Assembly: GCA_035458585.1 (NCBI GenBank)
Contig: DATHZN010000099.1
Location: 1 to 33,982, forward strand
Direction: 5' to 3'
DNA from: Marinobacterium_E sp035458585
Lineage (GTDB): Bacteria > Pseudomonadota > Gammaproteobacteria > Pseudomonadales > Balneatricaceae
DNA length: 33,982 bases
Part shown: one piece after another, positions 1-7,953 of the stretch
Numbering within the stretch: position 1 is the stretch's first letter
Layout of the letters: the number at the start of each line of letters is the position of its first letter
Notes under the pieces: model-generated
What the model was told of the DNA's origin: nothing
Seen by the model: only the letters and a program-made list of their open reading frames with translations
Databases searched by the model: none
Position numbers and translations under genes: made by a program

Positions 1-246
1 CACCAGGGCGGCAGCGCCTCACTGGTTAAGATTACACCCGATGAACGCAAGCTGGCGATTAAGGCAGCCAAAACTCTTGGTCTGCAAGTAGCGGGTGTCG
101 ATATTATCCGCTCAAGTAGGGGGCCCCTGCTGCTCGAAGTCAACTCATCACCAGGCTTGGAGGGAATAGAGTATGCCACGGGCCTCGATGTTGCTGGCGC
201 CATGATTGCTGAGATCGAGAGGCGAATAACGAAGGCCCGTCGTTAA
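1..246 (+). CDS. rimK: RimK, ribosomal protein S6--L-glutamate ligase (3' end only)
   Basis: Frame 1 is open from the first base and encodes the last 81 residues of an ATP-grasp ligase, ending in TAA. It begins HQGGSASLV and contains AGVDIIRS and LEVNSSPGLEGIE, the C-terminal ATP-grasp segment in which the Glu and Asn of EVNSSPG bind metal and ATP. In this family RimK adds glutamates to the C-terminus of ribosomal protein S6. The 5' part of the gene lies outside the window, so nothing can be said about its start or promoter. A 7-bp inverted repeat at 328-350 is the nearest terminator-like element. The related LysX/CphA-like ligases are less likely because the GLEGIE ending is typical of RimK. 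Confidence 0.9.
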   Translation, partial: HQGGSASLVKITPDERKLAIKAAKTLGLQVAGVDIIRSSRGPLLLEVNSSPGLEGIEYATGLDVAGAMIAEIERRITKARR

Positions 247-327
247 TGCTGGTCTGGACGCCCAACTCTCGCGGGTGTTAGGAGTACAAACCTGCGTCGA
301 AACAATCGACACAGGCTCAGTTCAAAC

Positions 328-350
328 GAGTGGTACCCTGCGGACCACTC
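328..350 (+). terminator. Inverted repeat downstream of rimK, possible terminator
   Basis: GAGTGGT (328-334) pairs perfectly with ACCACTC (344-350). Pairing CC with GG inside the loop extends the stem if one A is bulged. There is no T-run after it, so it is a weak terminator candidate for rimK, which ends 81 bases upstream. Confidence 0.35.
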
Positions 351-380
351 AATCTACTCGCTATTCGCGCTCGATACTTA

Positions 381-443
381 CTCTATGCTCTATGCTCTAT
401 GCTCTATGCTCTATGCTCTATGCTCTATGCTGTAGGCTCTATG
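381..443. repeat. Heptanucleotide tandem repeat (CTCTATG)x9
   Basis: Nine consecutive 7-bp units with consensus CTCTATG. Units 1-7 (381-429) are identical, unit 8 (430-436) is CTGTAGG, and unit 9 (437-443) is again perfect. The array is not inside a gene. With no spacers and a 7-bp unit it is a microsatellite, not a CRISPR array. Copy number should change readily by slipped-strand mispairing. Confidence 0.95.
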
Positions 444-1479
444 ATATGTAATAACTCTGCGAACGAGACATATGCGCCAGTCTTCGTATGGCTGGCGTCC
501 TCGTAGAACAGATAACCCTACTCTTCGGGTGTCACATTCCCCCTCCAGTTTTTTGTAAAACCGCCGCTGTGCCTAACTTGAACGGTTTAACAAGTCGAGA
601 TCAGGCTAATTATCGGTATTTCAGACGCACGGGCGTTGCGAAGTTGGTGTTTGGGCTGTTCGGTTCTAACAGTGTCAGTGATAGAAATCATTAACTTTTA
701 ATTAAAAATCAATATTTTAGGGGATCTATTTCTATTCGAAAATTGAATTTACACTGGGTTTCATATCGCGCTTTGGGTGACTAGGATCATCTTTGGTAAA
801 CGATTACTGACTTCAGCCTCTAACTAAACGCGGCAAATGTGAGTATTCTGACTTGTTGCTTTACTGTGACTGGCAGAAGCAGCCAGAAACGCGCTTCGGT
901 TTGTCTTTACCGGATAGTGTACTGCTAACACTATGAACAACGTGTGGGAACTCAGTTGATGCTTGAACCCCAGGTCAATATCCTGCTCAATCAAAGGCCT
1001 TAGGGAAGGCCTGCTTTAGATGAGCTGGAGGCGTGTGGCTTGCCACTATCGGATGATAGTGTGATTGAGTATTTGATTTTCGATCTCCTGGGGGTAATCG
1101 GATCTTGTCGTTAGTTGTTGTCGTTACTTGTGCGAGTGTCCGGACGGTGAACGCTGATCAAAGAGATGTAGCGAGGAATTAATTCCCGCACCGCCTGAGT
1201 CCACCTATTTTCGGGCCTCAAGCACCTGAAATTGAGTTATCAAACTGAATCGTTATCAAAAGTTTCAGGGTCTCTCCCTCAGGCCTATTGATTCTCGAAG
1301 CTAATCTTGGGACAGAGTGGGCTTGTTTTAAGGTAGGATCGTACAAAGTTACATCCTAGATTAACGAGGATTATCCTGGACACTAGCTTCCAGCGCTGAT
1401 GTTGGTTTATGAAGTCTAATCATATAAAGCGGTATGTGGGAGTATGGATGGTTTGGTTCTGCAATAATGGCAAAATTTT

Positions 1480-3972
1480 ATGAGCGCTGTCTCTAAGAGG
1501 ACGGTCGCGATGATGACCCCGTTCGACTGGTTTGACGGGGATGCTGCCGTGCATTACAGACAGTTTCTAGATTCGATTCGAAACGAGCTGTTACAGCGCG
1601 AGTTAGAACTGGTTGTGATTCCGCTGAATGAGGCCGATTTCGATCAGGATAGCGATGCAATCTGCCGCTATCTTGAGGGCTCAAATCCCGCGGGTTTGAT
1701 TATAAGTCGAAGCAAACCCAAGGATGAGTTAATTGACTACTTGCAATCGCATAACCGGAAATTTGTTGTCTTTGGCTCTCCGAGTGTGGAGGCAGGTCTG
1801 GTAAACAGTGTCGATACTGATAACTACAGCGCTTTTTACGACTTATCTCGGCATGTTCTGTCCCTAGGACACCAACACATCGCCTTTCTCAATGGTGATC
1901 AAAATTTTAGCTATGCCAGGCTTCGCGAGCGTGCGTTTCGCGATGCTGCCCGGGATAACGGTACTCTGACTCGCGAGGACTGGTTTTTACACGGAAAGCC
2001 GACGCGCAGCGTTGGGAGTCTGATGGCGGCGGAGTTGCTTAAGTCTAAGCAGATACCTACTGCTTTAATTTGCGCCACTGATGAACTCGCAGAAGGCGCA
2101 ATCGATACCTGTCGCTCTGTTGGTTTGTTAGTCGGCCAAGATATCAGTATCACGGGCTATGGTGGCGCCATCGGTCATCTATCAAATCTTACGACGTCGG
2201 CGTTTGATTCGCACCGTATCGCACGTGAAATTGCGCGCCTGATCGCGGACCAAATTTGGATGGTGCAAACTGAGCCGCAGAGGATTCGTATTCCCTGCAC
2301 CCTTGTAGAGGGGAGTACCTGTGGCCCTGTAGAAAATAGTGAACGTATTCAGTCCACCCTGCTGGTCAACGCGCGTGCCCATTTGGCGGGACACACTACA
2401 ATTGATAACTACGTTCGGACGCTGAGTCATTACGAACGGGCGCAACACCAGTCCGCTTCGGGGTCCTGGATCTATAATGTTCAAAAAGATCTTTTCAACC
2501 TCTCACCGGAAGCCTGTGAGCTTTTAGGTCAGTCATTCAAACCTCAGTTCAAGCTGGCCGAAATTTTAGAACATATTCATACACCGGATGTCTCTCATTT
2601 TCTTAAGTCATGGGAACGGGGGGCGGCAGGGCGAGACTTTTGCGTCACGAACCTAGTTATCAAGGCAAATGAGAAGCGAAAAGTGGAGTGGCGCGGTGAT
2701 TTTGTTGTTGGCAACTCTGGAGAGTTGATCTGCGCTGAGGGCTCAATTCGTGATGTCACGTTGCAAGCACAATATGCAGAGCAAATCACGGCTATCCTGC
2801 AGTCAAAGGAGGAGGTTCATGATCAGGGGATGATGGCTCTTGCTGAGGTCTCTCATGAGATCCGGACCCCGCTCAATGCTATGATTGCCCAAATTAATAA
2901 ACTCGACACCCTAGTTAGTGAGCAGCAATCACGGGATGCAATAGTCGAACTTAAGGGCAGCGCGCAACTTTTAAGATCCACCTTAGATGCTGCGATCGAC
3001 TTTGTCCGGCTGAGACATACTGAGGTTAACCACGAGGTTGACCGCTTCAATCTCAGAGCGGTTTTTGACGAGGTAGTGACTCTTTTCGGTGCAGTTGCCG
3101 GTAATAACGGGACTTCATTAATCCTTGTTCAGAGTGACGTGCTTGATCAACCCATATTAGGCGATCGACAGACGATCACGCAGATATTAAACAATCTTGT
3201 CAGTAATGCGATTAAGTTTACAAAACAGGGGTCCGTTCACCTCGAGGCGCAACAATCTAACGAAAATGCTGGCCAGATCGACGTAGAGCTCTCCGTCAGT
3301 GATAACGGTATTGGTATGACAGAGTCTCAGGTCGGAATGCTGTTCAAGCCCTTTGAGCAAACTGATCCCTCAATCGCTGGTCGATTCGGTGGTTCTGGGC
3401 TGGGGCTCTCACTCTGTCAGCAACTGGCTAAGAGGCTTGGCTCTGAGATAAGTGTAACGAGTCAACTTGATAAAGGGAGTCGTTTTGCATTTGGCGTCTC
3501 ATTTGCTTTGGCGGCGAAAACTCCAGTTTTGAAGGAGGAGGCCGAGACTCAAATTGCAGCGCAGCCCAATCCCGCTCCTGCTGCGTTCAGCGGCAAACAG
3601 GTTCTTATTGCTGATGATAGCCCTCTCAACCTGCGTATACTCGAGGATCAACTGAATGAGCTCGGTGTCTCTGTGACATGCGCAGATGATGGTGCTGCGG
3701 CGCTTGAGTGCCTTAGGTATAAGCGGTTTGATTTGGTTGTTTTAGATCGAGAGATGCCGCGTCTCGATGGTTTTGAAACCTGTCGGCAGTACCGGGCAGT
3801 CGCTGAATCGATGCAGCAGCCCAGAGTGCCAATAATTTTAGCGAGCGCCTCGACGGCTACTGAACTCAGGGAACCCGCGCTAAAGGCCGGCTTCGACGAT
3901 GTTATTGAGAAGCAGTTCGATTCAGAGGAGTTGACCGAAATACTGTCGAAATGGCTTCAGCCAGCTAGTTAA
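1480..3972 (+). CDS. Cytoplasmic hybrid histidine kinase with LacI-type sugar-binding sensor
   Basis: 830 aa with no signal peptide or membrane segment. Residues about 7-280 match the periplasmic-binding-protein-like sensor fold of LacI/GalR regulators (LIISRSKP, SVDTDNYSAFYDLSRHV, IAFLNGD, ALICATDELAEGAID, ISITGYGG), but there is no helix-turn-helix. Residues about 320-430 look like a PAS/PAC module (SGSWIYNV to GSIRDVTL). A HisKA domain follows with H459 in the H-box SHEIRTPLN, then a HATPase with the N-box at 571-580, G1 DNGIGM at 608-613 and G2 GGSGLGL at 637-643. The C-terminal receiver has the acidic pair D712/D713 and phospho-acceptor D756 in LDREMPRLDG; the usual K-P is K-Q. The start is uncertain: ATG 1480 keeps the first beta strand but lacks a ribosome site, whereas AAGAGG at 1495-1500 would serve ATG 1510. 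There are no transporter or enzyme neighbours, so the ligand is unknown. Confidence 0.9.
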   Translation: MSAVSKRTVAMMTPFDWFDGDAAVHYRQFLDSIRNELLQRELELVVIPLNEADFDQDSDAICRYLEGSNPAGLIISRSKPKDELIDYLQSHNRKFVVFGSPSVEAGLVNSVDTDNYSAFYDLSRHVLSLGHQHIAFLNGDQNFSYARLRERAFRDAARDNGTLTREDWFLHGKPTRSVGSLMAAELLKSKQIPTALICATDELAEGAIDTCRSVGLLVGQDISITGYGGAIGHLSNLTTSAFDSHRIAREIARLIADQIWMVQTEPQRIRIPCTLVEGSTCGPVENSERIQSTLLVNARAHLAGHTTIDNYVRTLSHYERAQHQSASGSWIYNVQKDLFNLSPEACELLGQSFKPQFKLAEILEHIHTPDVSHFLKSWERGAAGRDFCVTNLVIKANEKRKVEWRGDFVVGNSGELICAEGSIRDVTLQAQYAEQITAILQSKEEVHDQGMMALAEVSHEIRTPLNAMIAQINKLDTLVSEQQSRDAIVELKGSAQLLRSTLDAAIDFVRLRHTEVNHEVDRFNLRAVFDEVVTLFGAVAGNNGTSLILVQSDVLDQPILGDRQTITQILNNLVSNAIKFTKQGSVHLEAQQSNENAGQIDVELSVSDNGIGMTESQVGMLFKPFEQTDPSIAGRFGGSGLGLSLCQQLAKRLGSEISVTSQLDKGSRFAFGVSFALAAKTPVLKEEAETQIAAQPNPAPAAFSGKQVLIADDSPLNLRILEDQLNELGVSVTCADDGAAALECLRYKRFDLVVLDREMPRLDGFETCRQYRAVAESMQQPRVPIILASASTATELREPALKAGFDDVIEKQFDSEELTEILSKWLQPAS

Positions 3973-4153
3973 CCTCCGGCTGTTTCAGAAACTTTTGTAC
4001 TCCAGAGACACAGGGCGTCTTCTTCGAGTTGGCGCTCAGCAGGGCTAAGGCGAGGCTTAGGCTCACATCCGGTTTGCGGTGCAGGCTTACCTTAATGAAG
4101 TCAATGCGCCACTGCCACTCTAGGATTGCAGCTTTCTGTGCAAAGAGGAGCGA
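3965..4153 (-). pseudogene. Start-less coding-like frame, possible gene remnant or dispersed repeat
   Basis: Reading the minus strand from the TAA at 4154-4156 to the TAG at 3965-3967 gives 62 open codons without any ATG. The product includes ILEWQWRIDFIKVSLHRK, then ANSKKTPCVSGVQKF and ends KQPEVN. Its composition looks more protein-like than chance noncoding DNA. The only in-frame conventional start is a GTG in the second half. It overlaps the last codons of the hybrid kinase and lies upstream of the aceA terminator. I do not recognise a family. It may be a remnant of a gene or part of an interspersed repeat that happens to be open. Confidence 0.25.
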
Positions 4154-4205
4154 TTAGATTTGTGAGAAAACTCACTTTGTGCACTTGGGGTTGCGCGAAG
4201 TGACC

Positions 4206-4232
4206 AAAAAAAGCCCATCATAGGATGGGCTT
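4206..4232 (-). terminator. Rho-independent terminator of aceA
   Basis: On the minus strand AAGCCCATC, a 4-nt loop and GATGGGCTT form a 9-bp perfect stem followed by a T-run (the A-run at 4206-4212 on the plus strand). It begins about 20 nt after the aceA stop. It could also stop plus-strand transcription from the hybrid kinase gene, since a short TTT follows on that side. Confidence 0.9.
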
Positions 4233-4252
4233 TCGTGTGTCTAGAGTGGAGC

Positions 4253-5860
4253 TTAGCCGATATTTTCGAACTGATTCATGGTGTTATCCTTACCACCGGC
4301 CTTGAGCGCAGCTTCGCCGGCGAAGTACTCCTTGTGATCGTCGCCGATGTTGGAGCCTGACATATCCTGGTGTTTCACCGTCGCGATACCCTGACGAATC
4401 TCTTTGCGCTGTACACCGCTAGCATAAGCTAACATGCCCTCTTTACCAAAGTAGCCTTTGGCTAAATTGTCGGTCGACAGTGCGGCCGTGTGGTAGGTTG
4501 GCAAGGTAATAAGGTGGTGGAAAATACCAGCTTCCCGAGCGGCATCGGCTTGGAAGCTCTGGATACGGGCATCAGCCTCCTGACCCAGCGCGGTCTCATC
4601 ATAATCAGCACTCATCAGCTTCGCGCGGTCGTAAGCCCTCATATCCTGACCTTCAGCGCTCCAGGCATCGAACACCTGTTGACGGAAGTTGAGCGTCCAG
4701 TTGAATGATGGTGAGTTGTTGTAGACCAATTTAGCGTTCGGGATAACCTCGCGAATACGGTTAACCATGCTGGCTATCTGCTGTACGTGTGGTTTCTCTG
4801 TTTCAATCCACAAAAGGTCCGCACCGCTCTGCAGGCTGGTAATACAGTCAAGTACAACGCGATCCTCTCCAGAACCCGCTTTGAACTGAAATAGACCACT
4901 CTGGAGGCGCTTGGGCTTCATCAACTGGCCGTTAGCTTTGATAACAACGTCTCCGTTAGCAATATCGTCAGCGCTGTCGATTACCTCGCCGTCGAGGAAC
5001 GAGTTGTATTGGTCACCCAGGTCACCCGGCTCGTTGGTGACCGCGATCTGTTTCGTTAAACCGGCTCCGAGAGAGTCAGTGCGCGCGACGATCACGCCAT
5101 CGTCGACACCTAGCTCCAAAAAGGCGTAACGAACAGCATTGATCTTTGCCAGGAAGTCAGCGTGGGGAACTGTCACTTTGCCATCCTGATGACCACACTG
5201 TTTCTCATCTGAGACCTGGTTCTCCAGCTGGATACAGCATGCACCTGCTTCAATCATCTTCTTCGCCAGCAGGTAGGTCGCTTCGGCGTTCCCAAAACCG
5301 GCATCAATATCGGCGATAATGGGCACAATGTGAGTTTCAAACTGATCGATCTTCGCAATAGTTTCAGCTTCGAGTGTCTGGTTACCCGCCTCGCGAGCGG
5401 CATCTAGTGCACGAAAGAGGTGGTTGAGTTCCCAAGCGTCAGCTTGCTTAAGGAAGGTATAAAGCTCTTCGATCAGCATCGGCACAGATGTTTTCTCGTG
5501 CATAGATTGGTCTGGCAGCGGTCCAAAATCAGAGCGCAGCGCTGCAACCATCCAGCCAGAGAGGTAGAGGTACTTTTTGTCTGTTGTGCCGAAATGTTTT
5601 TTGATTGAGATCAACTTCTGCTGACCAATAAAACCGTGCCAACAACCCAGTGATTGGGTGTACTTTGAGCTGTCTGCATCATAGTCAGCCATATCTTTAC
5701 GCATGATTGTGGCTGTGTATTTAGCGATATCCAATCCTGAATTGAAACGATTTTGGAGCTTCATGCGGGTCGCGGACTCCGCGTCGATAGCTCCCCAGGT
5801 AGGACCGTATTTGTTACAGGTTCTCTGGATAGATTCGATCGCTTGTTTGTAGTTCGACAT
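4253..5860 (-). CDS. aceA: Isocitrate lyase (long, Pseudomonas-type)
   Basis: 535 aa cytoplasmic enzyme that splits isocitrate into glyoxylate and succinate, the first step of the glyoxylate shunt, needed for growth on acetate and fatty acids. The length fits the long isocitrate lyase subfamily of about 531 aa seen in Pseudomonas rather than the 434-aa E. coli form. The catalytic loop is KQCGH at residues 220-224, with C222 as the catalytic cysteine, and DIDAGFG at 184-190 carries metal and substrate ligands. The ATG at 5860 is preceded by AAGGGGAA at good spacing. The gene is monocistronic, ends at the terminator 4206-4232 and has a 510-bp upstream region with a palindromic operator candidate (6029-6045). 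Malate synthase is not adjacent. Confidence 0.97.
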   Translation of the reverse strand: MSNYKQAIESIQRTCNKYGPTWGAIDAESATRMKLQNRFNSGLDIAKYTATIMRKDMADYDADSSKYTQSLGCWHGFIGQQKLISIKKHFGTTDKKYLYLSGWMVAALRSDFGPLPDQSMHEKTSVPMLIEELYTFLKQADAWELNHLFRALDAAREAGNQTLEAETIAKIDQFETHIVPIIADIDAGFGNAEATYLLAKKMIEAGACCIQLENQVSDEKQCGHQDGKVTVPHADFLAKINAVRYAFLELGVDDGVIVARTDSLGAGLTKQIAVTNEPGDLGDQYNSFLDGEVIDSADDIANGDVVIKANGQLMKPKRLQSGLFQFKAGSGEDRVVLDCITSLQSGADLLWIETEKPHVQQIASMVNRIREVIPNAKLVYNNSPSFNWTLNFRQQVFDAWSAEGQDMRAYDRAKLMSADYDETALGQEADARIQSFQADAAREAGIFHHLITLPTYHTAALSTDNLAKGYFGKEGMLAYASGVQRKEIRQGIATVKHQDMSGSNIGDDHKEYFAGEAALKAGGKDNTMNQFENIG

Positions 5861-5939
5861 TGACTAGTTCCCCTTCAGAGATAGTGTGTTGCGCTTTGTT
5901 ATAAACCAGTGAGTGAAATTATTATTTAAGTTAAGCGAC

Positions 5940-5968
5940 ATACTGGTACGGGTTCTGGGTTCTGTCAA
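5940..5968 (-). promoter_or_regulatory. Candidate sigma70 promoter for aceA
   Basis: On the minus strand TTGACA (5968-5963) is a perfect -35 hexamer about 100 nt upstream of the aceA ATG. At a 17-nt spacing the -10 would be CAGTAT (5945-5940), a poor match, so activation by an upstream regulator would be expected if this promoter is real. Confidence 0.3.
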
Positions 5969-6028
5969 AGCGGGTTTGTGCAGAGCAGCAATGATTTTTG
6001 TGCAATTGCGTAAAGGAGGAGGAGGTTC

Positions 6029-6045
6029 TTGTAGTATGACTACAA
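6029..6045. promoter_or_regulatory. 17-bp palindromic operator, HexR/RccR-like
   Basis: TTGTAGT and ACTACAA are a perfect 7-bp inverted repeat around a 3-bp centre (ATG). The form TTGTARTNNNAYTACAA matches the operator shape I remember for the RpiR-family regulators HexR and RccR, which control central carbon metabolism in Shewanella and Pseudomonas; RccR includes aceA among its targets. It lies 169 bp upstream of the aceA start and about 60 bp upstream of the TTGACA hexamer. The assignment to a regulator is inference; the palindrome itself is plain in the sequence. Confidence 0.6.
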
Positions 6046-6370
6046 AACGGTAGCGAATTGATAAGATATAAATCGTATTAAAAACAATAGTATATAAGTA
6101 TATTATGTAAGTAATTTGACTTAAGTATTAGATATAAAATTGTATTTTAAATAGGCTTTTATATTCTTAAAAATATTCTTATTAAATTAAATGAGTCTTA
6201 AAAATAAAATCGGGAAGCTTATTAATAAGAGATATCTAATGTAATATTTACGACATTGAGTGGATTTTTGCGGCGCAGCAATAAAATAACTACGCCCTAA
6301 GTCTTAAGAGTTAAGGGTGATAAAGTGCCGTTAACTCCTGGTCTGTTTAACTAGACGTTGCCTAGGCAAA

Positions 6371-7507
6371 CTATTCGATGCAGCCAAGCTCGAACAGTTT
6401 GGAGAGTGCCTTGATGTTGGCCACTGAATCCGACACTGGGCCGCTGAATCGTTCGTCACACAGGGCCATAATCCAATTTAGATCACAATCTTCAGTGGGC
6501 ACTTCACCCCCATTACCAAATAGCGACAACCCTGAGTTACTTCTGATGTAGACCATACGGGAATCGGGTAGAGCTCTGACGCCTGATTGCAGATCCACAG
6601 AGTTGATCCACTCGCGCACCTCATGTGCGTCGGGCTGGAAAAGATCCTCAGGATATTTTGCCTCTGATACATAGGCACCAAACCATTGTGCTAACTGATC
6701 CTGATTCTCGAGTAATTGTGAGAGCTTGTTGCGGACCCGTGCTAGTGCAGCCTGATCGACCTCGCCCGGATGTGCAGATGGGGTTAGTCCCGGATCTGTA
6801 TAGCGGGACTCGCCGCTCAATTTCTCCCCCAACGCGTCGGAGAAGCCTCTCAACAGCTCCGCATCAGATGGCGCCCTGAATCCGATAGAGTAGGTCAGGC
6901 AATCGGCGGAGGTTGCGACGCCGTTATGGGATATCTGCGGTGGAAGGTAGAGCATGTCACCTGGCTCAAGCTCAAAGCTCTGCAGTGCCTTGAACTCGCT
7001 TAAAATCATTAAAGGTAAGTCGGGTATACGCGCTGACTGGCTTGATTCTGCAGCTCCAATCTCCCAGCGGCGGGTACCACCCGCTTGCAGCAGAAAGACA
7101 TCGTAATTGTCATAGTGGGGCCCTACACCGCCTCCCGGTGTCGCATAACTGATCATCAGATCATCTATGCGCCATCGAGGGATAAAGGTGAAGCTCTCTA
7201 ATAGCTCGCTCGCAGCATCGACATAGTGATCAACTGCCTGGACTAGCAAGGTCCAGTGACTCTCCGGTAATTCAGCAAAAATTCTCTCGTCTAAGGGGCC
7301 TTTTTTCAGATCATATTCGCCGCTATCAGGCTGATACTGAATTAGACGTGACTCTACTTCAGACTCTAAAGCGAGTCCCGCCAGCTCATCAGCCTCAATC
7401 ACTGGCTCGAGGTTGGGAAAAGCTTGACGAATTAATAACGGCTTTTTCTGCCAAAATTCGGAAAGGAAACGCTCAGGTGTTAAATCACCCCAGTTGATCT
7501 GATACAT
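6371..7507 (-). CDS. roxA: RoxA/YcfD, ribosomal protein L16 arginine 3-hydroxylase
   Basis: 378 aa Fe(II)/2-oxoglutarate oxygenase of the JmjC-like cupin fold. The E. coli homologue hydroxylates an arginine of ribosomal protein L16. The iron triad is visible as H131-x-D133 in GPHYDNYDVF and H194 in LPPQISHNG, close to the spacing of E. coli YcfD (H125, D127, H187). A winged-helix-like C-terminal part follows. The open frame runs back to an ATG at 7636, but the 43 extra residues have no family counterpart. MYQINWGDL, starting at 7507, lines up with the usual N-terminus, so I start there; its ribosome site is weak. It lies downstream of the GNAT gene's divergent promoter region and upstream of aceA on the same strand. 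Confidence 0.92.
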   Translation of the reverse strand: MYQINWGDLTPERFLSEFWQKKPLLIRQAFPNLEPVIEADELAGLALESEVESRLIQYQPDSGEYDLKKGPLDERIFAELPESHWTLLVQAVDHYVDAASELLESFTFIPRWRIDDLMISYATPGGGVGPHYDNYDVFLLQAGGTRRWEIGAAESSQSARIPDLPLMILSEFKALQSFELEPGDMLYLPPQISHNGVATSADCLTYSIGFRAPSDAELLRGFSDALGEKLSGESRYTDPGLTPSAHPGEVDQAALARVRNKLSQLLENQDQLAQWFGAYVSEAKYPEDLFQPDAHEVREWINSVDLQSGVRALPDSRMVYIRSNSGLSLFGNGGEVPTEDCDLNWIMALCDERFSGPVSDSVANIKALSKLFELGCIE

Positions 7508-7953
7508 CAGCAATCTCGGCAGACATGAGTTAGAGGAGTAGTGTATCTCAGCAGAGCGCGTGACCCCAGAGTGTCCAGTATGGAATACCAAAACACTGGG
7601 GTCATCACCCAGCCGGTCATTCAGACCGAACACCAACAGAAAGAGATAAATACGACTCTACATACGGCTCTAAATTGAAAGAGCCACCTTAGGGTGCACG
7701 CCCGGCTTACCCCGTTACTCTGGTCTGATGCGTTTTAGACCTCTTCGTATTTGCGCGCTACAAGAAGCCAGTTTTAATTTCAAAACCTCGGCTCGGCGCG
7801 CGACTCTGCTCTGGGGGCGCCCGCTATGTTTGAAAATTGAGAAATCGAAATAGGATAGGAAGTATTATCGATTAACGCATTTAAAGTCGATGTCTGGTTT
7901 CCCTGTTAAACTCAACTCTTGAAGTTTCGTGTCATTCCTAGGGAGAGTTTTAA
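7508..7953. other. Divergent intergenic region roxA / GNAT
   Basis: 446 bp between the preferred roxA start and the GNAT start. It must hold both divergent promoters, but I see no convincing -35/-10 pair. The roxA side stays open in the roxA frame up to 7636 without protein-like features. No RNA gene or repeat is apparent. Confidence 0.4.

Larger units (their letters stand above)
247..1479. other. Long intergenic stretch without a convincing gene
   Basis: About 1.2 kb between rimK and the hybrid kinase gene with stop codons in all frames. It looks more AT-rich than the flanking genes, especially around 690-760. It contains a terminator-like inverted repeat (328-350), a 7-bp tandem repeat array (381-443), the hairpin CTGGC/GCCAG (about 868-884) and the hairpin AGGCCTT-AGGG-AAGGCCT (995-1012). 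A 68-codon frame at 488-694 has no recognisable protein features. Short adjoining frames at about 840-1115 could be a decayed gene, but I recognise no family. I see no tRNA or small-RNA signature. Confidence 0.6.
5861..6370. promoter_or_regulatory. aceA upstream region with AT-rich island
   Basis: 510 bp between aceA and roxA, both on the minus strand. From the aceA side it holds the Shine-Dalgarno, a TTGACA hexamer on the minus strand (5963-5968), two direct copies of TTTGTGCA on the plus strand 22 bp apart (5975-5982 and 5997-6004), a 17-bp palindrome (6029-6045) and a strikingly AT-rich block at about 6060-6290. Near roxA there is an imperfect palindrome at 6295-6317 centred on TCTTAAGA and a perfect 12-bp palindrome TTGCCTAGGCAA at 6358-6369, right after the roxA stop. 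I see no coding frame. Confidence 0.6.

Noticed and set aside
381..443. CRISPR array
   Set aside because: Units are only 7 bp and directly abutting with no spacers; no cas genes.
488..694. 68-codon plus-strand frame in the rimK-kinase gap
   Set aside because: No ribosome site, no recognisable domain and biased composition; probably chance.
995..1012. Hairpin AGGCCTT/AAGGCCT as a terminator
   Set aside because: No T-run and no gene ends near it; kept only as a note in the gap entry.
6295..6317. Imperfect palindrome as the roxA terminator
   Set aside because: The stem has several mismatches and no U-tract; more likely part of the AT-rich regulatory interval or chance.
7508..7636. N-terminal extension of roxA to an earlier ATG
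   Set aside because: The 43 residues have no family counterpart; MYQINWGDL at 7507 matches the usual RoxA start and places the iron ligands at the expected distances.
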